Assembly: GCA_964528305.1 (NCBI GenBank)
Contig: CAZGSD010000001.1
Location: 1 to 64,000, forward strand
Direction: 5' to 3'
From: CAZGSD01 sp964528305
Lineage (GTDB): Bacteria > Patescibacteriota > Gracilibacteria > UBA1369
Length of the DNA stretch: 64,000 nucleotides
The stretch's first letter is position 1. Every line of letters begins with the position of its first letter. The position numbers and the translations under genes were made by a program. This document shows, piece after piece, positions 53,601 to 61,014 of this stretch. Under the pieces are notes generated by a model, which was not told the DNA's origin, did not search any database, and was given only the letters and a program-made list of their open reading frames with translations.

Positions 53601-53723
53601 TTTTCCTAAAGATCCCTGCTCTGCTAATCTTTGACGAGTGTGCAGACGCTGCTCTCGTTCCAGAGCCTTTTTTCTACCCATGACCTCACTATATTTTTCG
53701 TATGCAATATGCTTCATGTTCAA
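50604..53723 (-). CDS. Very large unknown protein with a transglutaminase-like core and short tandem repeats
   Basis: A 1039-residue cytosolic protein (no signal peptide). A charged coiled N-terminus (about 1-150) leads to a low-complexity linker, then a transglutaminase-like core with Cys360 (KVGHCDLLSWLTSAYL), His399 (KHYGHARIAYIS) and Asp415 (IIYFDPS), the canonical triad in the right order and spacing. The middle ~450 residues are unrecognised and helical. Near the C-terminus (about 930-995) three copies of a 14-residue unit, KIMDQRAMPVDLL-type, occur, two nearly identical. Base content is lower in GC than the flanking rlmD-like gene. It may be a peptidase, or a peptide crosslinker; it is only the fold that supports this. 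Confidence 0.7.
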   Translation of the reverse strand: MNMKHIAYEKYSEVMGRKKALEREQRLHTRQRLAEQGSLGKLTPRKAHRFAVSEREYQRYLDIHELVFAESIEELNRIRGMQKKTVEQITDITPEISKPHHAQQDFEKPNNTETSAESELYIPNESDRAKAEKFLAEEQKHVKDIVEISPMDSGALRSKEVIGSIDPPTQAMFVTGIKVPTVHGFRIIKPTKHIAKQAETVEEDDQDIAMNGLIRVTVPITKSSTMIPSPGGHIMSGCSEEDGLMVAQPSPESPFGITNLDAADGGEISYSLRPLPRPLQAEAKFFSPSEEEQAFWRTVLPIPQKLLEACHKDPASIPQMVGYFIKQNFQYLCHTALGSFIQDHPEDMVLILEELKVGHCDLLSWLTSAYLRMFGVPAVVTNNLVPNIEANRFMKHYGHARIAYISPENTIIYFDPSLHCENITNKVSFHDSHVEMLEEHFDSALTLEQKRHILREFHRQFFIPEVITKAPETQVFTAASIDSLSLSSGIFNIPLRPSPKHLSEQTMLPVDFEQIIPFEDIRVIAEKFHIRYLLASRCFLDIACFEKSESADRSDLQALLRSNEYYGIMFGEIDALYSRDDNSLISLHFGAYTQNLRRFPLTPHKTDQPLQKADMVIKDINNYFSFSENQLRNTHLENLDFISDQFQFSASFFNYTRIFFERIQMPDGFKVYSGIDDDITKKLDGNKRSKKNPRLVYYECQIFILLVLKSFKNPALRNRLKKEFNLDDGFFTCFASNVLKENTPEKIKRRYIRMKKLPSNLSQEEKDHLQEFSRWRSIFKIDQQKVQMGAMKFAHFLTSLSLRVSFGKANEDDLFDYELEPYDPGKHQVEDIQWAVSNRTGKLVAKNTPQIAPRKELRVHLNLQAENCFIGNWGKLSMILRGIQLFCRNTHTHVTLTSDTSDIGIIIDDNTEAFDVVRAAYNVLCAQKYSSNEYRKKIMDQRAMPVDLLAKIMDQRAMPVDLLTNRNNNTLVDKADVYKEIMDQTGMPANLLYINYGDGALVCAKELFSKKTNFIGKTYEELGLEMFPTLTDEYVKGIN
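50835..50918. repeat. Tandem 42-bp direct repeat inside the 50604 gene
   Basis: Two adjacent 42-bp units (50835-50876 and 50877-50918) are identical over the first 40 bases. A degenerate third copy at about 50755-50795 is visible at protein level (KEIMDQTGMPANLL). Being a multiple of 3, it lengthens the protein without a frameshift and is a likely site of copy-number variation. Confidence 0.85.
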
Positions 53724-53899
53724 TGAAAATATATATCGATTTCTAGATTTTTATGGTATTTTGTTATTGGTAAAAGTGGGCTAATGCTAATGGAAGAGGC
53801 AAGGTGATACGTTACACCTTATTTGACTAATTGTCAACAATAGTTCACCTAGCGTGTTAGTGTTAACCTAAAGTTATTCTAGCTTTTTTATTTATCACT

Positions 53900-54007
53900 G
53901 TGATTAAAAAAGAAACAAATCAAAAAGATTATCTTGAAGAGCATGATGAATGGCAGAGGAATCAATTTAATCCGGGCTATTTCACAGGTGGGCGGGTGAT
54001 TAAATAG
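53900..54007 (+). CDS. Small 35-residue protein with an NPGYFTGGR motif
   Basis: A GTG-started ORF (53900) ending at TAG 54005-54007. The sequence reads as a real small protein: an acidic helix (KDYLEEHDEWQRNQF) followed by NPGYFTGGRVIK. The NPGY-TGG ending recalls small hypothetical proteins I associate with CPR genomes, but I cannot verify this. It lies within the 398-nt space 53724-54121, which otherwise shows only an inverted repeat (ATGCTATATTTCAGCAT, about 54089-54105) before the HNH gene. Confidence 0.45.
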   Translation: MIKKETNQKDYLEEHDEWQRNQFNPGYFTGGRVIK

Positions 54008-54121
54008 TGGCTGTCCCCGCCAGATATCACCCGATCACAGTTACCCAGAAATGTCAGCTCTATCAACTCGTTATTTCCTCTTATTTATGCTATATTTCAG
54101 CATATTTAATAAGCGTGTTTT

Positions 54122-55102
54122 ATGGATAAAAATCAGCAGAAAATTCATGAGGATTTTGTGAGATTTGGAGGGCAGGCCAAAGAGTGGACGAGAAAGTGCA
54201 TTTTGCTGCTTCCGGAAATAGAGCGGGGGCGGATTTGGGAGAAAAAGGGGTTTAATTCGATTTATGAATATGCGGCGAAATTGGCTGGGATGAATAGAGA
54301 TAAAGTTAATGATGCTTTAAGAATTTTAGAGAAAATTGCCGATAAGCCGGCTCTGCGGCAAGTGGTCGAGCAGAAGGGCCTGGGGGCGGTGCGGCCGGTG
54401 GTGACAATTGCGACTGTGGAGACGGCTGCTTTTTGGGCGGAGAAAGCTGGTGAAATGGCTAAAAATACTTTGGAAACTTATGTTAAGGAGTATAAAAAAT
54501 TCTGTCCTAGGACGGAGAGTGAGGCTGGAAATTCGCAGCAGCAAGCTGTTTTAGATTTTGAATCTAAAAAGATTGATAGGGATAATTTTGGGGGTGGGCA
54601 GGATGGTGATAATAATTTACTGGCTGGGCGGGCTAAATTCAAAAAAATTGTAGCTATGGAGTTGGAGCCGGAAATTGTTGCGCAATTGGAAAAATTGAAA
54701 GGGCAGGGGGATTGGAATGATTTAATCAAACAGCTTTTGCAGATGCGGGTGGAGAAGCTGGATGAGCAAAAGCCGGAGGCGGTAAAGACTAAGTCACGGC
54801 ATATTCCCAGGAAAATTCAGCGCTATGTGATGGCAAGAACCAATGGCACTTGCGCTTTTCCTAGTTGTAAAAATCCTATGAAAATTAAGCATCACACTCA
54901 GCGTTTTGCTTTAGAAAAAATTCATGATCCGGAGAGATTGTATGGCTTGTGTAAGGACCATGAACAAATTGCTCATCATGGTTTGATTGAGAATGAAAAT
55001 TTACGGCCGGAGCGGTGGCGGGTGGGGCGGGAGGCGGAGCGGGGTATAGGGAAATATCAGATTGATAGGATGGTGATGGAGTATCGGCGAGACTGCGGAT
55101 AG
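54122..55102 (+). CDS. HNH-endonuclease-like protein with DUF222-type N-terminus
   Basis: A 326-residue protein. The N-terminal ~130 residues are helical (FVRFGGQAKEWTRKCILLL, AAKLAGMNRDKVNDALRIL) like DUF222 proteins. A low-complexity linker contains FCPRTESEAG. The C-terminus is an HNH-type zinc module: RYVMARTNGTCAFPSCKNP, KHHTQRFALEKIHDP and LYGLCKDHEQIAHHG. Such proteins are often linked to mobile or defence elements, but no mobile partner is seen here. The linker DNA carries a near-palindromic 19-bp sequence found again upstream of hisS. Confidence 0.82.
   Translation: MDKNQQKIHEDFVRFGGQAKEWTRKCILLLPEIERGRIWEKKGFNSIYEYAAKLAGMNRDKVNDALRILEKIADKPALRQVVEQKGLGAVRPVVTIATVETAAFWAEKAGEMAKNTLETYVKEYKKFCPRTESEAGNSQQQAVLDFESKKIDRDNFGGGQDGDNNLLAGRAKFKKIVAMELEPEIVAQLEKLKGQGDWNDLIKQLLQMRVEKLDEQKPEAVKTKSRHIPRKIQRYVMARTNGTCAFPSCKNPMKIKHHTQRFALEKIHDPERLYGLCKDHEQIAHHGLIENENLRPERWRVGREAERGIGKYQIDRMVMEYRRDCG
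54498..54516. repeat. Copy 1 of a 19-bp near-palindromic element
   Basis: AATTCTGTCCTAGGACGGA around the perfect palindrome GTCCTAGGAC (54504-54513), inside the HNH coding region, where it encodes KFCPRTE. The inverted identical copy is at 60996-61014. Confidence 0.6.
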
Positions 55103-55159
55103 GTTTGGCTTGTAGAGAGGGTGTAAGAAACCTTAAATCTCCGTGCTTCCCCCCACCCC

Positions 55160-55188
55160 TTGACACTAACCCGGTCTTGTTGTAGCAT
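55160..55188 (+). promoter_or_regulatory. Predicted promoter for the 55227 gene
   Basis: Consensus TTGACA at 55160-55165, 17-nt spacer, TAGCAT at 55183-55188; expected start near 55195, about 32 nt before the ATG. Confidence 0.6.
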
Positions 55189-55226
55189 ACCACCCTCATA
55201 GTAGTGCATAAATAAGACCCACAAGT

Positions 55227-56519
55227 ATGGAAATTAGAGAACGTTTGCGGCAAGCGCTAACGCACAAACAGCGACATGAGATTGATTTGAGACTCAAGCA
55301 ATCGCAGATCCTATCTATTAGCCAAATTCTGAGGAATTTGGCTGGTGGTGGTGAAACAGACTCTGAAAATAGTAAATTGATAGCTGCGCTGGATCAAACT
55401 TTCATAGCTATGGAGCAGGTCCTTGCCCCAGATCAGGTCGTTGCTATGAGAAAAGCATTGAAGGAGATGTTCTTTGGTGGAGCGGAATTTTTTATTGAGG
55501 GCTTGTTGCGTTACTCATCTTCAGTGATTTTTGATGGTCCAGTTGGAGTTCGTAATTTGACCGCTGAGCTTTGTGCAAAAAATTTAAAGATGGCATCTAT
55601 CGATGGTATCAACGATATTTCTGAAGGAGCGATACGCTCATTACTGATAGATCCAGCCCGAGTAGCGAAACATAAAATAGAGTTGCAAACTATTATTGAA
55701 GGCTTGGGGAGGGGGACGGCAACTGATGGGGCAATTAAAGAACTCTCTGAAGCCAATCGTCTACTACAATTGTACGAGAATTATAGAGATACTTTTGAAC
55801 AGATTGTTGAGTTTATACAATTAATCTTGGGCTTTCCTTCAGATGTGGCGAACCCGTTGCGTAGAGCTTTGGTGGATATATATATGATTGACCAAGCCGG
55901 ATATATTGTGTCAGAGCGCTTGCTGAAAAGATTTGCGGCGACGTTTAGTAGGAGGCGCAGGGACATTACATTTAACAATTTAAATGTTGGGGTAGCAAAT
56001 ATTATTGGAGAATACCTGTTAGTCGGCATGGGAGTGATTGATCCGGAAATATTTAAACTGATGAGTGGAAAAGTAAACTATGATGTTGATGAAGAAATCT
56101 CTATTAGGCAAGATGAGAAGCAAAAAATTGGAATATTGATGAAAAAATATGACCTTAACAATGGCAAATTTTTCTATAATAGATATGCCACATTAATGGT
56201 TAAACCGGGCTTAAAAACTGATGAAATCATTAGAGACTTCCTAACTCGTGATGTTAGGGCTGTGCGCACTGCACTATGTTCAACAGTAGGGTTACAATCG
56301 CTGATAGACAGATATCTGCATGATTTAAATGAATTGGATTTTGAAGAAGCGGGACAAAATCTTATGGACAATATAACCACCTCATTATCATCACCTGAAT
56401 CCGTGAAGGGTTTAGCAGACATTATTAAAAATAATCTTTTACCGAGACTAATTCAAGTTGCTACTCAGAGCCTACCTGGGCAAAAATCAAAAGATCTAGG
56501 TATGAGCCATCGCATTTAA
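55227..56519 (+). CDS. Hypothetical protein, 430 aa, helical
   Basis: Family not recognised. Soluble and almost entirely alpha-helical. The first 40 residues (LRQALTHKQRHEIDLRLKQS, QILSISQILRNL) faintly recall the glutamine/leucine-rich N-terminus of sigma-54, but nothing downstream supports a sigma factor. A charged run RRRRDITFNN is near residue 240. The C-terminal ~80 residues are again helical and leucine-rich. It is monocistronic with its own promoter, and converges on the CCA-adding enzyme one nucleotide after its stop. AT-richer than its neighbours, consistent with the accessory character of 50.6-56.5 kb. Confidence 0.65.
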   Translation: MEIRERLRQALTHKQRHEIDLRLKQSQILSISQILRNLAGGGETDSENSKLIAALDQTFIAMEQVLAPDQVVAMRKALKEMFFGGAEFFIEGLLRYSSSVIFDGPVGVRNLTAELCAKNLKMASIDGINDISEGAIRSLLIDPARVAKHKIELQTIIEGLGRGTATDGAIKELSEANRLLQLYENYRDTFEQIVEFIQLILGFPSDVANPLRRALVDIYMIDQAGYIVSERLLKRFAATFSRRRRDITFNNLNVGVANIIGEYLLVGMGVIDPEIFKLMSGKVNYDVDEEISIRQDEKQKIGILMKKYDLNNGKFFYNRYATLMVKPGLKTDEIIRDFLTRDVRAVRTALCSTVGLQSLIDRYLHDLNELDFEEAGQNLMDNITTSLSSPESVKGLADIIKNNLLPRLIQVATQSLPGQKSKDLGMSHRI

Positions 56520-56520
56520 G

Positions 56521-57861
56521 TTAGTAGGTTATGTCCCCATCCCCCCTCACCCACTCCTCCGCCTGAGCACGAGTTTTAATTTTCCTATCCAATTGCGCCT
56601 CTAGTAACTCCGCTTTGATCTCACCAATACGCGTCCCCGCAGGCAGCCCCGTCAACGCCATAATTTCTTCGCCGGTCAGTAGAGGTTTGGGGAGCTCGGG
56701 ATGCTTTTTTAGTTTGAGGCGATGGAGTTTTTCGATTTTATTATAGAGGCTGAGATCGCATGGCGTTGTGCCCTGGGCGTCGGCTTTCATCAGTGTGAGT
56801 AGGGCTGGCATCTGGGCGTGATGTAGCCAGTGCATGAGGCGACCGTCATTCATTTCCAGGAAACTTGTCATCATCATGTGATGTTTGATGCACCAGCTGA
56901 CCGCTTCGATCTGTTCGCGGCTGAAATTGAGGCGGCGCATGATGCGCTCAGCGATGGTCGCCCCGAGGGGAGCGTGAGAATCGAAACGAATGCGTTCGGC
57001 CAATTTGAAAGTTTCGGGTTTGCCGATGTCGTGGAAAAGTGTGGCCAGGCGGGCGATCAAATCGCGCTGATAATGACTTGGCTCTGGCGCGGGGAGGCTG
57101 TCGATGGCGGCCATGGTGTGAGTCCAAACATCGCCTTCGTGATGATATTCGAATGGTTGCGCGCAGCCGCGGAGGCTTTCCAGTTCGGGTAGAATTAATT
57201 TTAAAATTCCCAAATGGCTGAGTTCCTCGAAAGCCATGGATGGTTTAGTTTTATCCATCAGCATTTTGCAAATTTCATCACGAACTCTTTCAGTGGAAAC
57301 TTTTTCCAAAATCAGTGGCGCGTATTTTTTGATAGCATTGTAAGTAGTTGGCTCGTATTGGAAATCGAATTGATTTTTGAAACGTACGGCGCGGAGTAAG
57401 CGCAAGTGATCTTCTTCAATACGCTTTTCCGGATCGCCGATGAAGCGAATTAAATGTTCAGCCAAATCTTTTTGTCCACCGACATAGTCAAAATATTTTT
57501 CGGCTATGGGATCATAAAACATCCCGTTGATAGTGAAATCACGCCGTTCAGCGTCTTTTTGTGGATCGGTAAAAGTTATAGCGTCCGGGCGGCGGCCATC
57601 AGAAGACCCGCTATCAGAACGAAAAGTGGCAATTTCAAAATGATGGCCGTTTTGAATTACCAAAATCACCCCGAATTGTTTGCCCACAGGAATGGTATGC
57701 TCAAAAAGGGCTTCCAATTGATCTGGCCGAGCATTGGTGACAATGTCAAAATCTTTGGGATGCAGACCGAGCAGCATATCGCGCACGCAGCCACCGGCGA
57801 AATAAGCGGTGAAGCCGGCGGTTTGGAGCTTACGAACTAAATCTATGGCAGTGATTTGCAC
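56521..57861 (-). CDS. cca: CCA-adding tRNA nucleotidyltransferase / poly(A) polymerase family with HD domain
   Basis: A 446-residue class II nucleotidyltransferase. Motifs are FAGGCVRDMLLG, KDFDIVTNA (DxD catalytic carboxylates), RRDFTINGMFYDP, the EEDHLRLLRAVRF motif for nucleotide recognition, and an HD phosphohydrolase domain (ARLATLFHDIGKPETF; SWCIKHHMM). It builds or repairs the 3' CCA of tRNAs. Both tRNA genes in this window already encode CCA, so its role here would be repair or poly(A) addition. It overlaps no neighbour but abuts the 55227 gene. Confidence 0.93.
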   Translation of the reverse strand: MQITAIDLVRKLQTAGFTAYFAGGCVRDMLLGLHPKDFDIVTNARPDQLEALFEHTIPVGKQFGVILVIQNGHHFEIATFRSDSGSSDGRRPDAITFTDPQKDAERRDFTINGMFYDPIAEKYFDYVGGQKDLAEHLIRFIGDPEKRIEEDHLRLLRAVRFKNQFDFQYEPTTYNAIKKYAPLILEKVSTERVRDEICKMLMDKTKPSMAFEELSHLGILKLILPELESLRGCAQPFEYHHEGDVWTHTMAAIDSLPAPEPSHYQRDLIARLATLFHDIGKPETFKLAERIRFDSHAPLGATIAERIMRRLNFSREQIEAVSWCIKHHMMMTSFLEMNDGRLMHWLHHAQMPALLTLMKADAQGTTPCDLSLYNKIEKLHRLKLKKHPELPKPLLTGEEIMALTGLPAGTRIGEIKAELLEAQLDRKIKTRAQAEEWVRGDGDITY

Positions 57862-57877
57862 GGGAATTGATAAATTT

Positions 57878-58018
57878 TTATCTCCACTTTTTTAGTAATT
57901 CCAAAACATTAGTGGGATGTTTAGTTTTGAATTTATATTTGTTGACCCATTGTAAAAGATCAGGCTTTTCAATTTTTATTTTAGAAGTTTTATCAGCTGG
58001 TTTTTTAGGAGTTTTCAT
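57878..58018 (-). CDS. Small lysine-rich 46-residue protein
   Basis: ATG 58018 to TAA 57878-57880. A basic head (KTPKKPADKTSKIKIEKP) is followed by a short amphipathic segment (LLQWVNKYKFKTKHPTNVLELLKKW). Function unknown. It overlaps the end of the small ORF upstream by 14 nt, suggesting coupled translation. With that ORF it fills the 359-nt space 57862-58220 between cca and tsaD. Confidence 0.5.
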   Translation of the reverse strand: MKTPKKPADKTSKIKIEKPDLLQWVNKYKFKTKHPTNVLELLKKWR

Positions 58019-58202
58019 TCTTTTTTAATTTATTGAAGGCTAAAATTAACTGTTTATCATAGCTCTCAAAAATAACTGGCTTTAGAATAGCACAATAGAG
58101 ATTAATCGTAAAATCCTGAGATCTGAGTTTTAGCTTTCTGCTGTATTCTAGTTGAGTTATTCTTGGCATTTTCACATCACCAGCAGTATAATCTGCCCAC
58201 AT
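58005..58202 (-). CDS. Small hypothetical protein, 65 aa (or 54 aa from internal Met)
   Basis: ATG 58202, alternative ATG 58169 (MPRITQLEYSRKL). The sequence is basic with a hydrophobic core (FTINLYCAILKPVIF) and a helical tail (KQLILAFNKLKKNENS). No family recognised. It overlaps the downstream 46-residue ORF by 14 nt. It is divergent from tsaD with only 18 nt between start codons, so regulatory sequence must overlap one of the two genes. Confidence 0.45.
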   Translation of the reverse strand: MWADYTAGDVKMPRITQLEYSRKLKLRSQDFTINLYCAILKPVIFESYDKQLILAFNKLKKNENS

Positions 58203-58220
58203 TACCTTTTGATTAAATAA

Positions 58221-59411
58221 ATGTTAATTCTGGCTATCGAGACATCATGTGATGAGACAGCGGTGGCCGTCGTGCGCGACGGCCACCGCGTCCTGTCCAA
58301 TGTGATCGCCTCGCAAATTGATATACATCAGGCCACCGGCGGCGTGGTGCCGGAAGTGGCGGCCAGGGAACATGTGCTGAAAGTACAGCCGGTGATAGCA
58401 GAGGCCCTGCAGCGCGCTGGCGTGGCGCTGACTGAGATAGAAGCTTTTGCCGTGACGCGCGGACCGGGGCTGCTGAGCTCTTTGATCATCGGTTATACTG
58501 CCGCCGCCACGCTGGCGAGCGTTTACCAGAAGCCATTAATACCGGTGCATCACGTGGCTGGACATATTTATTCTAATTGGTTGGATGGCCAGGGCGAACC
58601 TGTCCCGGGACGGTCAGTTAATAATGCTGACGCTGAAATGCAGGATAGCCCCACCGCCCCACAATTCCCCATCATGATTTTGACTGTCTCCGGCGGTCAC
58701 AATGAATTGGTGCTGATGCGTGAACAAATGTCTTTTGAATTGATAGGCGAAACGCTGGACGATGCTGCGGGCGAGGCTTATGACAAAGTAGCGAGATTGC
58801 TGGGACTGGGCTATCCCGGAGGACCAGCTATCAGTAAAGCGGCTGACCGAGGAAATCCACAGGCGATTTCTTTCCCACGCGCGCTCTCGTTGCCTGGAAA
58901 TTTTGATTTTAGTTTTTCCGGATTGAAAACCGCCGTTTTGCGCGAGGTGGAAAATTATCACGCCCAAAATGGTCAGCTGGATGAAACCTTCATCGCAGAC
59001 TGTGCCGCCAGTTTTCAGGCGGCGGTCAATGATTCTTTGAGTGAAAAATTATTGGCGGCGGCCCAGAAATATCAGGTGCGGGAAATTCATTTGGCTGGTG
59101 GAGTTTCTGCTAATAAAAATCTGAGGCAGATGGTAGAACAGAAATTGGCGGTTAAATACTCTGGCTCCGGGCCCACAGGAGCAACCGACCAGCGCCCCGG
59201 GCCCACAGATGTGCCGACTGAACAGGGCTCGCTCGATGACGCCCCCACCGCTCGCCCACTACTCCGCTACAATGCCAATCTCCAGTACTGCACCGACAAT
59301 GCTGCTATGATTGGTGCTGCTGCTTTTTACCAATATCAAAAAGATCCCGCTTCCTGCCCCATCACACCATTGCTTTTCCCAAACCCTCAACTTGATTTAT
59401 ATTCTCTCTGA
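58221..59411 (+). CDS. tsaD: tRNA N6-adenosine threonylcarbamoyltransferase
   Basis: A 396-residue ASKHA-fold enzyme that transfers threonylcarbamoyl to A37 of ANN-decoding tRNAs, with TsaB/E partners. Motifs are LAIETSCDETAVAVV, GGVVPEVAAREHV, the metal site VHHVAGHIYSNW (HxxxH), TVSGGHNELVLM, ETLDDAAGEAYDKVARLLGLGYPGGP and LAGGVSANKNLR. Two low-complexity insertions occur: about 130-146, and about 312-350 (Pro/Thr/Asp-rich) just before YCTDNAAMIGAAA. The coding DNA of the second is highly GC-rich. The membrane-protein gene follows with a 1-nt overlap. Confidence 0.95.
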   Translation: MLILAIETSCDETAVAVVRDGHRVLSNVIASQIDIHQATGGVVPEVAAREHVLKVQPVIAEALQRAGVALTEIEAFAVTRGPGLLSSLIIGYTAAATLASVYQKPLIPVHHVAGHIYSNWLDGQGEPVPGRSVNNADAEMQDSPTAPQFPIMILTVSGGHNELVLMREQMSFELIGETLDDAAGEAYDKVARLLGLGYPGGPAISKAADRGNPQAISFPRALSLPGNFDFSFSGLKTAVLREVENYHAQNGQLDETFIADCAASFQAAVNDSLSEKLLAAAQKYQVREIHLAGGVSANKNLRQMVEQKLAVKYSGSGPTGATDQRPGPTDVPTEQGSLDDAPTARPLLRYNANLQYCTDNAAMIGAAAFYQYQKDPASCPITPLLFPNPQLDLYSL

Positions 59412-60478
59412 TGGTGCAAGCCCGGACAGCGAATTTTATTTCTCACCAAATGCTTAAAAAAATAAATAAAAAAATCCTGATTTTCCTGACTTTCCTCGGC
59501 TTAGGATTGCTACTTTTTGTTTACACCGTCATCAGCTCCGATGTTGGGCAAATCATCCAAACCCTCAAAGCTTTTTCGCTCTTAAAATTCCTGATTTTTC
59601 TGACCTTGTCTTTTGCCAACTCCTATCTACTCAGCTTGCGCTGGGAATGGATAGTGAAAGCCATGTGGCGTGGGAAAAAAATCTCCACTTTTGCCTTTTT
59701 CTGGGACAGATTGGCTGCTTTTGCTTTTGGCTATGTGGCGCCCATCCCACAGGTCGGTGGCGAGCCTCTGCGTATTATGTTGATAGAAGAAGAGGGCGTT
59801 CCGTCACATGTAGCTTTATCATCTACCATCATAGACAAAGCATTGGAAATTTCTTCGCTAGTTGTATTTATTTCGCTGGGCATATTGATGGCTATCTTTA
59901 ACCATGGCATAGATAACTCTCTGAAATTGATATTGGGTGGTATCGGCCTGGTGATGCTGTTTTTGGTGTTCTGGTTTTATTTCACTTCCATTCGTGGTGT
60001 GGGGTTTTTCAGTACTCTTTATAAAATGCTGCATTTGAAAAAAATCTCCCGACTGGAACATCTAGAAAAAAAACTGCATGGGTTTGAAGTGGAAATGAAT
60101 GCTTTTTATAAAGGCAATTCCCGCGTACTGTGGCAATTGATAGTGATCAGTTTGCTTACTGTAATTTTTATATTGGCTGAACATTTCATGGTGGCCTGGT
60201 TTATGGGAGTGAGGCTCACTTTCATGCAGGCTTTTCTAGCCAGCACTATCCCCTATATCGCCTATCTGATGCCTGTACCGGGTGGGATAGGTGTGCTGGA
60301 GGGCGTCCATGCCACGATTTTTCTGGTAACCGGTGTGACTATCAATGCCGTGGCTTTTGTATTTATCATACGCCTGCGCGACCTGGTGATGGTGGCGCTG
60401 GGACTGGTGCGCGGCTGGCATAAGGGCTATCGTATTATTAAAAAAGAATTCAAGGGGGAGTTTGAGGGGTTGGGATAG
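59411..60478 (+). CDS. Flippase-like membrane protein (lysylphosphatidylglycerol synthase TM region / UPF0104)
   Basis: A 355-residue integral membrane protein with about eight hydrophobic helices and a basic head (KKINKKI). The family region is visible as FFWDRLAAFAFGYVAPIPQVGGEPLRIMLI and SSTIIDKALEIS, then YLMPVPGGIGVLEGVHATIF near the C-terminus. Related proteins (AglD, MprF N-terminus) move or help build lipid-linked glycans or aminoacyl-lipids. The substrate is unknown. ATG 59411 overlaps the tsaD stop; a second Met at residue 14 (59450) precedes the first helix closely and may be the true start. Confidence 0.85.
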   Translation: MVQARTANFISHQMLKKINKKILIFLTFLGLGLLLFVYTVISSDVGQIIQTLKAFSLLKFLIFLTLSFANSYLLSLRWEWIVKAMWRGKKISTFAFFWDRLAAFAFGYVAPIPQVGGEPLRIMLIEEEGVPSHVALSSTIIDKALEISSLVVFISLGILMAIFNHGIDNSLKLILGGIGLVMLFLVFWFYFTSIRGVGFFSTLYKMLHLKKISRLEHLEKKLHGFEVEMNAFYKGNSRVLWQLIVISLLTVIFILAEHFMVAWFMGVRLTFMQAFLASTIPYIAYLMPVPGGIGVLEGVHATIFLVTGVTINAVAFVFIIRLRDLVMVALGLVRGWHKGYRIIKKEFKGEFEGLG

Positions 60479-60522
60479 CTTTCTAGCTTGATTTAATCTT
60501 GCCTTAATGTCGACCCATTACC

Positions 60523-60765
60523 GTGGGTGACATGGGAACAAAGCAAAGTCTACAAAGATTATTGAGATCGCCGGTGGAGATGCGCCTGGCAGAAGTTATT
60601 AACATAATGGCTTTCTTGGGTTATAGTCTGGATAGAATTAATGGGAGCCATTATGTCTTCATTAAAAAACAGGAAAGGGCAATCTCTATCCCAGCCTCAA
60701 AAGGACAGGTTAAATGGGTTTATTTACAAAAAATTAGAAAAATCTATGAAAACTTTGACCATTAA
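60523..60765 (+). CDS. hicA: HicA-like mRNA interferase toxin
   Basis: 80 residues from GTG 60523; ATG 60532 or ATG 60580 are possible. The dsRBD-like HicA fold shows in MRLAEVINIMAFLGYSLDRI, NGSHYVFIKK (catalytic His) and ISIPASKGQVKWVYLQKI. HicA cuts mRNA. Its end overlaps the start of the HicB-like gene by 20 nt. Confidence 0.8.
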   Translation: MGDMGTKQSLQRLLRSPVEMRLAEVINIMAFLGYSLDRINGSHYVFIKKQERAISIPASKGQVKWVYLQKIRKIYENFDH

Positions 60766-60946
60766 ATTTGAGAAATTACAGAGTGGTAAGCAGACAGGCT
60801 ACATGGCAGTGATAAAAGAATTGGGTGATTCAATGATAATGGCGGATAGTATGGCTGAGATTTTTGAGCAATTGCCCATGGTGATAGCTGCTTGTGAAAA
60901 AAACAAAATTGGATTGTTTGCCGCCCCGGGAAAAATCGCTGCGTAG
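60746..60946 (+). CDS. hicB: HicB-like antitoxin, short form
   Basis: 66 residues from ATG 60746. The segment TIKFEKLQSGKQTGYMAVIKELGDSMIMADSMAEIFEQLP matches the partial RNase H fold of HicB (strand-turn-strand, then ADSMAE helix). No DNA-binding helix-turn-helix or ribbon follows, so autoregulation would need another factor. The frame is open upstream to 60641 inside hicA, which is not the start. Confidence 0.7.
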   Translation: MKTLTIKFEKLQSGKQTGYMAVIKELGDSMIMADSMAEIFEQLPMVIAACEKNKIGLFAAPGKIAA

Positions 60947-60995
60947 GATATTGAGGTGGTCGGCTAGATTTTGACAAACAGAAGCTTGATAGATT

Positions 60996-61014
60996 TCCGT
61001 CCTAGGACAGAATT
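60996..61014. repeat. Copy 2 of the 19-bp near-palindromic element
   Basis: TCCGTCCTAGGACAGAATT, the exact inverse of the sequence at 54498-54516, with the palindrome GTCCTAGGAC at 60999-61008. It lies in the 179-nt space upstream of hisS, 112 nt before the start codon. Confidence 0.6.

Noticed and set aside
55227..55340. Sigma-54 activator-interacting domain
   Set aside because: Only a faint leucine/glutamine pattern; no core-binding, HTH or RpoN box region in the remaining protein.
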